DNA of 64,000 nucleotides, taken from contig NC_073745.1 of the NCBI RefSeq assembly GCF_029784135.1, forward strand, positions 65,091,210 to 65,155,209, read 5' to 3'. Under the pieces are notes generated by a model that saw only the letters and a list, made by a program, of their open reading frames with translations, searched no databases and had not been told where the DNA came from. Source of the stretch: Toxorhynchites rutilus septentrionalis. Its lineage: Eukaryota; Arthropoda; Insecta; Diptera; Culicidae. Of this stretch, positions 21,791 through 31,796 are shown one piece after another. The number at the start of each line of letters is the position of its first letter. The stretch's first letter is position 1. The position numbers and the translations under genes are program-made.

Positions 21791-22980
21791 CAACTGTCAA
21801 GTTTCTATAAGACCAGTTACATTTTCCGTTGTTTTAGTTGTTTTGATCAATTAAATCTGGAAAATGCCGAAGGGAAAAGTCCTCACGGAGAGAGAAGAAA
21901 GACAAATCGGTGCAAATGAATCACCAAGAAAATGTTGTTATCAATGTTATCAAAGAAATTTCTCGTCGGATTAGACGATCCCATCAAGTAGTGCTCAATT
22001 ATTTGACGAATCCTCAAGGATACGGTAAGAAGGAGAGAGCTCCACGTAAATCGAAGCACTCTGATAGGGATAAACGGGAAATAGCTAGAACAAGTTCGAA
22101 TACCAATAGCAATATTTCAACTACTCAACTGCTCGGGTGACAATTCGTCAAATTTTTGTAAAAAATGCTCACATAAAGAGGGCTTAAATGGTTAGAACTC
22201 CTCATCTTACACCATCACACATCGGAAGACGTCTGAGTTTTGCCAAAGCTCACATGAACCGATAGTGGAACATGGTATGTTGTGACGAAGAATGTTTCCA
22301 AAAGAATACATTTTGCTATATACCATAACGAAAAGTTCTTCAATGTATAGGTTATCTTCACTGACGAAAAAAAAATTAATTTGGGTTGTCCTCATGGTTT
22401 CAACGGGTAATGGCGTGATTTATGGAAGAGGGAACAGTATTATTCAACCAGGAATTTTGGTGGAGGCTCGTGCATGGTTTGGGCGGGATTCTGTGCAACC
22501 GAAAAGCTCGAGATAGCTTTCACAACATTTAATGATTACACACGTGTTCTGGAATTCTTTCTCCTACCGTTTTTGCGTGGAAAAGTTCACATTCCAGCAA
22601 AACAATGCTACTATTCATACCAGCAAGTAAACTAAGCAATGGATTAAGGACCAAAAACTTAATTTTCTGGACTGGCCGGCTCGCTCTCCAGACTTGAATC
22701 CTGTTGAAAGTCTCAAGGGGGATCCTTGTACGCAGAATCTACACTGAGGGAAAACGATACACCACGATTGAAGAGCTCAAGGTCGCAATTTCACATGGAA
22801 AATATCGTGAAATCCGTTTAGCAGAATTTGGTAAATAGTATTCCAACACGAATTTTGAAGGTTATTTGTCGAAATGACAAGGTTATCAATTATTGTAAAT
22901 GTAAATGTAAATCAGCCGATAGTTTTTCATTGATAATAATTATGAATTTTGAAGTGGTCTTATAGAAACTGGACAGTTGA
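21791..22980 (+). mobile_element. Decayed Tc1-like transposon
   Basis: Inverted repeats near 21791-21815 (CAACTGTCAAGTTTCTATAA) and 22955-22980 bracket a ruined transposase gene. A further copy of TTCTATAAGACCAGG at about 21675 suggests a second internal or outer repeat, as in IR/DR-type Tc1 elements. If so, the true left end lies near 21662. Confidence 0.7.
21864..22838 (+). pseudogene. Tc1-like transposase remnant
   Basis: The frame starts MPKGKVLTERE, a typical Tc1 opening, followed by a helix-turn-helix-like segment (KEISRRIRRSHQVVLNYL) and then DPxxYGKK-type residues (NPQGYGKKERAP). Farther on, the nucleotides still encode VVCDEE around the first catalytic Asp and DWPARSPDLNPVE around the last catalytic Glu. 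Many stops and frameshifts separate these blocks, so no long protein can be made. The stop of the final recognisable segment is at 22836-22838. Confidence 0.75.
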
Positions 22981-23065
22981 AATTATCATATTTAAGCACA
23001 ATAAACAAACAAACAACTCTTTTGAACGAAATTGACGTTAAATATACTTTATTCTAAGCATTCAA

Positions 23066-23440
23066 CAATGTAGATTTGTAGTTTTATTTCTTTTCGCAAA
23101 ATATTAGACCCGTTTTTTAATTGTTTTTTCATTGGGGTGCTCTTTTCCATCTTAGAGTGGTTCCAAAAACTTCCTTTTTTTTCTTTTTTCCCAAAAATGA
23201 CTTTTTTAAAATTTTTAACTTTTGAACTACTGGACCAATTTAGATGATTCATATTTGGGAAAAAAAGAAAAAAAAATATTTTTCGGATCACCCTAAAATA
23301 GAAATGGGCAACCTTATGAACAACTTTATCGGTTTGATCTGGAATTGCTGTATACATACACTGGAATTGCTGTATACATACATGAAGTTGTTTCATATCT
23401 GTTTATGGATTATTGTTAGTTTTCGGAGTCTGTTATTATT
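23066..23440 (+). repeat. Repeat D partial copy (D0) with short tandem duplication
   Basis: It shares the body of repeat D (AAATATTAGACCCG, CAAAAATGACTTTTTT, CTACTGGACCAATT). At 23339-23382 the phrase ACTGGAATTGCTGTATACAT is tandemly duplicated. The apparent proteins here are translations of the A/T-rich repeat. Confidence 0.5.
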
Positions 23441-23451
23441 TTATGTACAAA

Positions 23452-24550
23452 TATACAGCCATTCCATGCCGAACCGGTATAGTGGTTCTCAGATTTTCGT
23501 CAAAAGTGGTAGTTTTGTTCTTCATCGCAAATTATTAGACCCGCATTTTTTCTTGTTTTGTTAGGGTGACCATTTCTATTTTAGGGTGATCCGAAAAATC
23601 ATTTTTTTCTCATGTTTGCCAAAAATGACTTTTTTCTGAAATTCATAACATTCGAACCACTGGACCAATTCAGATGTTCGATATATTAAATTAAAGCTAA
23701 TTAGCTGGTCTTTTTTGGAAAAATACTACAGTTGCAGAAAATTTGAATTATGTTTTCGTTATTATTGATTGTATTTGTTTTTTATAGTTTTCATGGTCTT
23801 TTTATATTTTTTCTGGAAAGCTGAGGATTTTTCACATAATATATCTCGAAACCAGGTAGGCATTGTTTTCGTTTTTGAGTTATGATTTTTCAAAATTATC
23901 CGATAGTCCAAAAAATCATTTTTTTCCCATTTTTTCCACCACAAAAAATCATAACTTTTTATCTACTAAACCGATTCACATGATCGACATATCAAAATCA
24001 AGCCAATGAGCTATTCTTGTTTGTAAAAATATTACACTCTGAATGAAAATGGATTTTGTTTTCTCAATTATTGATTATATTTCTTTTTTATAGCTTACGG
24101 GACCAAGGGCGCCATATTTTTTTATATTTTTTCCTGAAAGCTGAGATTTTTTCACATAATATATCCGAATACCAGAGAGGTGTTATTTTTCGTTTTTAAG
24201 TTATGATTTTTCATATTTTCAGTTTTCGTTCAATATTTCTATGTGACTAGACTGGATGTATGTGACTATAATGCAATTAATTGGCAAGTGTGTTATTTTT
24301 TTCAAAAAAGGCTAGCAAGTAGGCTTTAATTTGACATGCCGATCATCTGAATCGGTCCAGTAGTTCAAAAGTAATAAATTTTTCTCCCTCGATATTTCGA
24401 TATTTCGGATCAGCCTAAAATGAAAATGGGCACCCTAACAATAAAATAAAAAAAATGCGGGTCTAATGTTTTGCGATAAAGAACAAAACTCTCCGCTTTT
24501 CACGAAAATCTGAGAACCACTATATCGGTTTGCCATGGAATGGCTGTATA
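23452..24550. mobile_element. Repeat D copy D1, MITE-like with long inverted ends
   Basis: The left end reads TATACAGCCATTCCATGCC and continues through GTGGTTCTCAGATTTTCGT into ATTAGACCCGCATTTTTT. The right end is the inverted equivalent over about 90 bp. Inner sequence is A/T-rich with no gene. TA is a possible target. The mariner at 24578 begins 28 bp beyond it. Confidence 0.6.
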
Positions 24551-24577
24551 TGTACTCGTTATGAATCAAATGATGTA

Positions 24578-25841
24578 TTAGGCTGTCAAAAAAGTCCTGC
24601 GGTATTTTTTTTTGAATTTTCATTTGTTCATAAAATTAGTTACATCTGTTAAATATGCGTCGTTTTGTTCGATGACTTGTTCCCAACGAGATGCCAACTT
24701 CATAATACCCCTGTTATAGAAGCTCGCTTCCTTATTGGCAAAAAAACTCGGATAGCCAATTTTCACAGGCCTCTTTTGTGGCTAACTTCTGACTACCTAG
24801 CTCGTTCGCCATGGACAAAAACAGGTGGTAGTCACTTGCTGCAAGGTCCGGACTATACGGCGGATGCAAAAGAACCTCCCATCCGAGCTCCCGGAGCTTC
24901 TGGCGCGTCACCAAAGAAGTGTGTGGCCTGGCGTTGTCCTGATGGAAGACAATGCGGCCTCTGTTTATCAAAGATGGCCTCTTCTTCATGAGTGCTACCT
25001 TCAAGCGGTCCAGTTGTTGGCAGTACAGGTCCGAATTGAGCGTTTGGCCATAGGGAAGCAGCTCATAATAGATTATTCCTTGACAATCCCACCAAACACA
25101 CAGCAGAACCTTCCTGGCCGTTAATGAGGGCTTGGCCACCGTCTGAGCCGCTTCAGCGGGCTTCGACCACAACCGTTTGCGCTTCACGTTGTCGTAAGTG
25201 ACCCACTTTTCATCGGCAGTCACCATCCGCTTCAGAAACGGGTCGATTTTGTTGCGATTCGCATGCGTCGATACGGTCAAAGATTTTTTTTGCGTCAACG
25301 TGTGTGGCACCCATACATCAAGCTTCTTTGTGAATCCAAGCTTCTTCTAATGGTTAATAACGGTTTGATGACTTATCCCCAGCTCTTGGCCGATGCTACG
25401 GCTGCTACTATGCCGGTCTTTCTCGGCTAATTCAGCGATTTTGTCGCAATTTTCGACGACAGGCCTTCCGGAGCGTGGCGCATCTTCGACGACCTCTACA
25501 CCAGAACGAAAACGTTGAAACCATCGTTGTGCGGTGGAAATGGAAACTGTATCGGGTCCATAATCTGCACAAATTTTATTGGCAGCTTGAGATGCATTTT
25601 TGCCTTTGTCATAGTAGTACTGTAAAATATGTCGGATTTTCTCTTTATTTTGCTTCATATTTGCGACACTATAACTCACGAACGACTTAACCAAACAAAA
25701 CACTGCCAAGGACTATATTATAGCGCGCAAAAATACCTTTCCAACAAGCTATAATATGACTCGATACAATGAATACAACTAGAACTACGCGCTTACAACG
25801 ACATCTCGCGGAAATACCGCAGGACTTTTTTGACAGCCTAA
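24578..25841 (-). mobile_element. mariner transposon, 1.26 kb, with TA duplication
   Basis: Perfect inverted repeats of 30 bp begin TTAGGCTGTCAAAAAAGTCC at both ends. TA flanks each side (24576-24577 and 25842-25843). The identical ends imply a relatively recent insertion, although the gene inside is already broken. Confidence 0.95.
24620..25658 (-). pseudogene. mariner transposase, DD34D, broken
   Basis: Read from the ATG at 25658 (MKQNKEKIRHILQYYYDKG), the N-terminal DNA-binding half is open to an in-frame TAG at 25347-25349, after SHQTVINH. Past that stop the protein resumes with all three catalytic motifs: TADEKW, HQDNARPH and SPDLAASDYHLF. Damage includes the stop, a short out-of-frame segment from compensating indels near 25250-25285, and an extra T in a T-run near 24758 that shifts the last ~45 codons. 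The usual TGDE motif is TADE here. It should encode no functional enzyme. Confidence 0.9.
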
Positions 25842-26084
25842 TATTATGTATTTTGTTGATCAAACGCATCTTTATTCAGATGTTTTAGCGTTTGCATGAA
25901 CTCTTTCGTGAAAAAATATCCAATACCGTGCGGAAAAATCGTGAAATGCTCGAATGAAGAATCGGTAGGACTCTCACTTAATAAGTTAATCATTTTGAGT
26001 ATGTATGACAAAAATGTCAAATAAATATTAGTCTACCACTTGAGTGTTCTCAACATGATTAATATGTTTCACAAATCCAAGGCA

Positions 26085-26397
26085 GATTCGGATTGGATTG
26101 GATGGACAAAAACAGGTGGTAGTCACTTGGTGCAAGGTCCGGACTATACGGCGGATGCAAAAGAACCTCCCATCCGAGCTCCCGGAGCTTCTGGCGCGTC
26201 ACCAAAGAAGTGTGTGGCCTGGCGTTGTCCTGATGGAAGACAATGCGGCCTCTGTTTATCAAAGATGGCCTCTTCTTCATGAGTGCTACCTTCAAGCGGT
26301 CCAGTTGTTGGCAGTACAGGTCCGAATTGAGCGTTTGGCCATAGGGAAGCAGCTCATAATAGATTATTCCTTGACAATCCCACCAAATTCGGATTGG
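26085..26397 (-). mobile_element. Captured 286-bp internal mariner patch between 11-bp repeats
   Basis: Bases 26102-26387 match 24811-25096 of the mariner above almost perfectly (one GC/GG difference noticed near 26129). The patch lacks both transposon ends. The 11-mer ATTCGGATTGG sits at both edges (26085-26095 and 26387-26397). This is not a mariner-type insertion. It looks like filler DNA copied during break repair, or an insertion by another mechanism that duplicated 11 bp. Confidence 0.8.
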
Positions 26398-27880
26398 CTC
26401 ATATCTGACAAGCACTAATACATGACAAGCATCAATACTTCCAGTGAGAGCTTTCTAGTCGCGTATGGATGCAGCAATTTCAAGGGTTTTAATTCAAGAA
26501 TTTCCTGAATCTCATCACACTCAGTAGTCCGCAAGGGACTGCTTCCAAGACAGCTAGTGGTTTGCTCAATTTCATCTGGAATATGCTTACACGTAAAGAA
26601 GAGCATAAGGCATAACTATAGCAAATACTCTTCATAATGAAAAGCGCTGGACAATCTATTTGAAGCAAAGCGCCAAGCGAGTTGCCTGGTGAAGTCATAG
26701 TCATTGTCTTGTCCCTTTTGAACAACGAGACCATTTCGTTATACAACGTTCTAGAATCCGTTTCGGTATCTTGTATAAGAGCATAAAAACAATCATTCAC
26801 GAACTGCATACCATCCTTTCAATGGCTAGTTCTGACTACTAAGGGTGCTCATACACTGTTTGACCAAAGCCAAATATTTGACTCATTAAAATGAAATTCG
26901 ATCAATTCATTCGACACAAAATACGACAAGCACAAGCATATTCAGTTGTCTAGAAAATATTGGATACCTAGAATATTTGTTTGATCTATTCTCCGAACCT
27001 TAAATATTTCAGTCGATTTTTCCATGTTCGGTGTTTGACATTGTCTGCCACTGTTGATTATTGAAGAGTGGCAAACCAAATAGTGTATGTATAAATTTCA
27101 ATCCAAACTTTATCTGTCAAAAAGTGCCAACTATTTGACCTCCGGACGAACAGCGCACTGCTACTTCAAGGCTAGTGACTATTTCTTCGACAGATTCGTC
27201 GATTCGTCGGCAATTAAACTGAACGGATTGCTTCGCGAATGCTACTATGAGCTACCACTTTGAGAAACCCTGCTCTAGAGCTTGCCCCTCGGAATACATT
27301 CAAGGCGTGTTATTTGGCTTAAGAAATCTCAACTAAGTATTAATAAATGACGCTAGTTAATGCATACGTTGAGGCGGCAAAAGTTCCCCAGGAAACGTTA
27401 ACGCCATTCAAGAAGAATGACTAAACTATACTAATACACTTCAATAATACGAGAATTCGAGAATACGAGAATTCGTAAGCGAGGAGTTAAAATGCACACG
27501 TGTTAAAGGAACTTATAACTTAACTTCAAAATGGGTTTTTACTATGAAAAAAATACTAAATAAGCCTATCGAACGAATAGTGCGGAAATAAAACGAATTA
27601 TTTCACACACATAATTCCCGGCTCCTGACAAACAAAACATAAACAACCCCAACCGATTTTGGCATCTCATAAAACATGTGCAATATCCGTGCAACACGAA
27701 TCCGCTCCCGCTCTCTGTTAATTTTCCCAACAGCCCATAAATATGCCGCATGTATGCATGTGACATTTTTCAAACTCCACCGGCAGCAGCAGCAACAGCA
27801 GCAACGTGCATCGAAGCAACCAATGACACGGCAAGCTCTGCGAAGTGAAGCATGCATTTTCCCACGAAAACAGAGAGGAC
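26398..27880. other. No gene recognised
   Basis: A few diverged repeat phrases occur (CACTTTGAGAAACCCTG near 27259 resembles a hAT terminus). Short frames have no motifs. A (CAG)n-like tract at 27784-27805 and A/T-rich DNA precede the likely promoter region. Confidence 0.35.
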
Positions 27881-29406
27881 CTGAGAGAGCTCGCTCGCAA
27901 CAACAAACAGAGAGACGAGAGAAAAGTGTGGAATGGAATATGCATCTCTCTCTGTGATGTCGTGATGAAATATTGCCGCCCGCCTCTCTCTCACACAGCA
28001 TGATTTGTTTTGGCGCGCGCGGTTCCGTCTGCCTGGGGAGAGTTTTGCAAAGGAGGAAATTTTATGTTAAGTAACGACGGCCAGCATTGAACGGACGGCA
28101 GTTCAACCTCAGAACGCAAGCTGGTTACGTCGGTGTCGAAGTGTCACATGAACCCTCCGCCTATCTTCAAATCTCAAAGTTGCACATGTGCGAGACAAGT
28201 TCCACACGGTTGGGATCAAACGATCTCGGATCACGGTCGCTAATCACGCGTTCGCGTAGCACTTGAAGCAGCGATTAAGCTCGAAACTCGTCCGGATAAC
28301 GCATTTTTTATTTTTGCGAAAAAAAGTCCCATTTCCCCAGTGAAACTTGAACAAAAATAAATCAAAAATTCGGTGCCGTTGAAGTGGAAGAAAAATAAAA
28401 TAGTATTGGATGCGCCAACTAGACAAGTGCATCAGCATCATCGGAGCGCAGGTTGTGCGCGGTGTGATGCAGTTGTGCAAAGGAAAGCGAAGAGCAAATA
28501 AGTGAAAATTACAGTGCAAAGCAAATATACGATAAAATTAAAACATTACTGACAGGTTCGACAAACGTGCGACGGGGAGCATTCGAAAACGCGCAAGAAT
28601 TTGGCCCTTGATGCACACAGGTCTTGCCACTGATAGTGCACTGAAAAGAATTCAGAAAAAAAAATACATATATGTGTAACAACCGAGCTGAACGCCAAAT
28701 CACCTGATCATTATCGGGAACGTGTTCTCCGGCAGATGCCGGGTGGGAAGTGAATTTCGACACAGTTACAGTGAGGAAAAAAGGAAGGAAAAAGTGCGTG
28801 AGTCGTTTGGAGAAGTTTGGGGCGAAAAAATTGCGGTGAAACATTGGTGGGGCAAGAAGAGTGTCTTCAAGCTTGGGCTCAAGTGGTCATTGGAAGGTTG
28901 TTTTGTGGATTTGTGTATGTGTCTTTTTGTTTCTCGTGGTTCGCTGGGGGAGGAAAAGAAAATTAGCATATCTTATTCTCATGGTACACACAACCTAATT
29001 CTAAATAGTGAGTGTTGACGGCCAACAAGTTACTCCCATGCGCTAAAATTCAGAAACAACGGCATCTTTCGAGAAATCTATTCGGACTGTGCAGTGGAAC
29101 GCACAATTTGAAAGTATAATATATTTGTGCGCGCGAATCACCGTACACTTTGGTGCAAAAAAAATTGCAATAGGTGGTGGCAATAAAACATCTCATCGTC
29201 GCAAAGGGTAGACCGTAGTATGTCCCTCGAGTGCTGCTGCATTCCAGTGCCTACGATCGGACGACAGCAGCAGCAGCAGCAGTAGCAGTAGTTGTAACAT
29301 TAGTATTTAATACAGCCACGGAAACAGCGATCAATTAAAATTAATAACCGTAGCCAAGAAGAGTATCCCCACTGGGCCGTTTTCTTCAACCAGAGAATTA
29401 TGAACT
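27881..29406 (+). promoter_or_regulatory. Probable promoter and 5' UTR of the downstream gene
   Basis: GAGA-type tracts (27883-27960, including GAGAGAGACGAGAG-like and CTCTCTCTC runs) and a rise in GC content precede the coding exon. The stretch from about 28050 lacks transposon hallmarks and carries CAG runs (29263-29292). Several upstream ATGs with short frames occur, the longest at 28722-29018. No TATA box was found, and the start site cannot be fixed. Assignment rests on position and composition only. Confidence 0.35.
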
Positions 29407-29991
29407 ATGTTTAAGCTAGTGCGAACCATGCAACCGCCCGACGACAACTCATACCATCCGGCCAAATTGTGCGTCAGTATCAAGCGAACACTCCATCCGC
29501 CACATCCGCTGCCGCATGACAAACACTCCCACCGGTATCCTCATCACTATCAGTATCCGATCGGACGACATCTGCGCCATAGTAGTCAGAGCAGCAGCAG
29601 CAGCAGCAGCAGCAGTTTTAGTTCCACCACTAGCAGTAATTTAACAAAATTCCTGATTTTATTGTTCCTATCTATCTGTGATAATCGGGCGTGCAGAACG
29701 CTTACCTTAGCAGAGGCAGCTTCCGCTACTGTCGTCAGTAGCACTAGCAGTACCACCGTTCCCATTTTAGCCACCAGTAGTAGCAGTAGCCGTAGTTCCA
29801 CCACTAGTATTTACCACAACACTATAGTGCATCATCAGCACGAGGAGCAGCAGGAGCAAGAGAACCTTTTAGACGATAGTGATAGTGATGGGTACGTCCC
29901 GGCGCCACCAGCTGTGGCGGTTAACCGTACCAAACTGCAGGAGATTGTCATGGAGGGGCTCGGAATCAGTGAGATTCCCAATATGAAAACG
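29407..29991 (+). CDS. First coding exon of a probable secreted TGF-beta-family ligand
   Basis: This 195-codon exon runs from ATG to a consensus donor (ACG|GTAAGT) in phase 0. Residues 1-60 are His/Pro-rich; a homopolymeric serine run (AGC codons) spans about 61-70. A hydrophobic segment, FLILLFLSICDNRAC (about 83-97), could be a late signal peptide or membrane anchor. Ser/Thr-rich linkers and a Gln/Glu/Asp-rich patch follow. The end, NRTKLQEIVMEGLGISEIPN, resembles the LxxxLGLxxxP motif that opens BMP/activin-type prodomains. A long poorly conserved leader before it is known in insect ligands such as maverick. No cysteine-knot domain is in the window, so the family call is tentative. It could be another secreted protein. 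Confidence 0.6.
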
Positions 29992-30000
29992 GTAAGTTTG
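29992..30000 (+). other. Splice donor opening a very long intron
   Basis: GTAAGTTTG follows the coding frame, and the frame closes shortly afterwards (stop at 30004-30006). No acceptor-exon pair with related coding sequence was recognised downstream, so an intron of more than 30 kb, packed with transposons, is inferred. Confidence 0.6.
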
Positions 30001-30216
30001 GTTTAATTGTAGGGTTTTTATGCCGGCAGATAAGAAAGTGGCGCGTCTTTGGGGCATGTGTTTTAATTCCAGCGAGCGGGTATTTGAATGGGAATTAAAT
30101 TGTTTGCTTCCGGCGTCGGGATAAACAGATCGGCAGACGGAGACGACCCCCCTATAGCAAGGGCGTCTTTATGGTGAGGGAGGGCCGGTTTGTGTCTGGC
30201 TTTATATATATATTTT

Positions 30217-31723
30217 GACGTAGGACTACGTCTTTGATTTCTATATAGGGGGGTCACTCTACGAAAAATGTAACGTTTATTAAGAGTTTTCAAATTACAC
30301 AAAATCGTTCTCACGATATATGTTAGAATATATACCATTAAAGGGAAATTTTAACCAAAGTTTTTTTTGTTTGAGACATCAACAGTGGAAATGATAAAAC
30401 AAGTGAGCTATACAACAAATAAAAGAGGTATGTTTTGCGAGCGGATGCGAAGGTAAATCATGTATTATGCATTCTTTCTTCGAACTTCGTTCCCATGAAT
30501 GTTGTATGTAACACAAAATTGCGTGCAATAATTCGTTCTATCTATCAAATTAGCAAGATATTAAAGTAATCAGATGTAAGATTTCATGCATCACTCAAAC
30601 TTCATGCAAGATTTCATTAAAGCAACGAGAAAAGTGTCAACCATACATTGATCGTTCATTTAGCCTTAGGGCACAGCAGTGGAACTCCATACAATTCACT
30701 GACTAAAAAGTGTCCACATTTTCACGCTTGTTTACGTGAAGAATATATTTTTTTCAGGCACACTTGATTTGAGAGTGTATGGATTTCTAGCTGTCTTGAC
30801 GCAAGGTCTTTAATGAAGAATGAGAAGATGGGAAGGTTTATATAAACATGTTTATAATTACATAAGTTTATTCAAATATTAATATTGCTCTTATTTAACT
30901 ATTCAGTGCAATTTTATCAAAATTTGAAAGAGAAATTAAAAAAGGAATGTTTTTTTTCAATATTTTTCTGAGATGGTTATTAAAAGTCCATGATTAATAT
31001 TGCTTTATTATTTACCCTCCATTATTTGTTAATTTCTCCTGCTTTTCGTTCTTTGACCTATCATTTTAACAATTCAATTTGAGAGGTTTAAAATTGCGAC
31101 AAGATAAAAATTTGGTGTGAAAGAGCGTGGAAAATTGTGGAAAATTAAGTCGCAAATTCTCTGAGCGTTATAATTAAAGTTCTTCTGTAGCATTTAATTT
31201 TTGAGTTTTTGTGAATGACAGATTACAGTTGATTCATAAAAGAATAAGATTTCATTTGATATGACGATTTTTGAAATCGACTCAATGGTTGTAAAGTTAT
31301 AAGGTTTTGTAAGAAATCTTACTTACTTAATCAGCAAGAGGCCCTAGTGGCATGTGCAAACCAACATATCATATCTTTTCGTTATCCGCAAACATGCCAA
31401 GCAGTAACTTAAAAAAAAACAAACTCATAAACGACAAAAAGAGTATTAGATTGTATATTTTTTATATATTTTTCACAGTTTTACAGTACCATTTGCTTAT
31501 TGGCGTTGTTTTAGTTGGAGTGCCTTTTAATTGGCGGTTCACCAGTTGGAGCACGCGCCAATCAAAAAGCAGTCATCTGTCATAATGGTATGTCAGTTTT
31601 ACTATGTTGTTCCAATGCCATTTTTATCGAAGGGTCTTTGAACGTTAAACTCAAAAAATGAAGGCACAGTATAAAAGTATTTAGTTTTGCAGTTTGTTTG
31701 ACAAATGTATTCGTTTGAAAATA

Positions 31724-31728
<5 letters not shown>
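30217..31728 (+). repeat. Intronic DNA with a GACGTAGGACTACGTC-type element end
   Basis: A perfect GACGTAGGACTACGTC (30217-30232) is followed by TTTGATTTCTATA, matching the left-type end at 45096. The body downstream differs from the other copies, and no matching right-type end was found before the LINE at 31790. The rest to 31728 is AT-rich, with no gene recognised. Confidence 0.45.

Positions 31729-31730
<2 letters not shown>

Positions 31731-31788
<58 letters not shown>
31731..31788. repeat. (TA)n microsatellite at a LINE 5' junction
   Basis: About 29 uninterrupted TA units directly abut the truncated 5' end of the non-LTR retrotransposon. A translation of this tract (Tyr-Ile repeats) should not be read as protein. 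Confidence 0.9.

Positions 31789-31789
<1 letters not shown>

Positions 31790-31796
<7 letters not shown>

Noticed and set aside
26059..26415. Second mariner transposase gene
   Set aside because: It is an internal 286-bp patch without ends, start or full catalytic triad context.
18046..27274. A single 9.2-kb hAT element between CAGGGATTCTCAAACT and its inverted look-alike
   Set aside because: The 8-bp flanks differ (ATGTAAAG versus CTCTAGAG) and the ends are only loosely similar.
27676..27957. Short frame with a Gln run upstream of the TGF-beta-like exon
   Set aside because: The run comes from a CAG-like repeat, four overlapping frames exist, and the region looks like promoter DNA.
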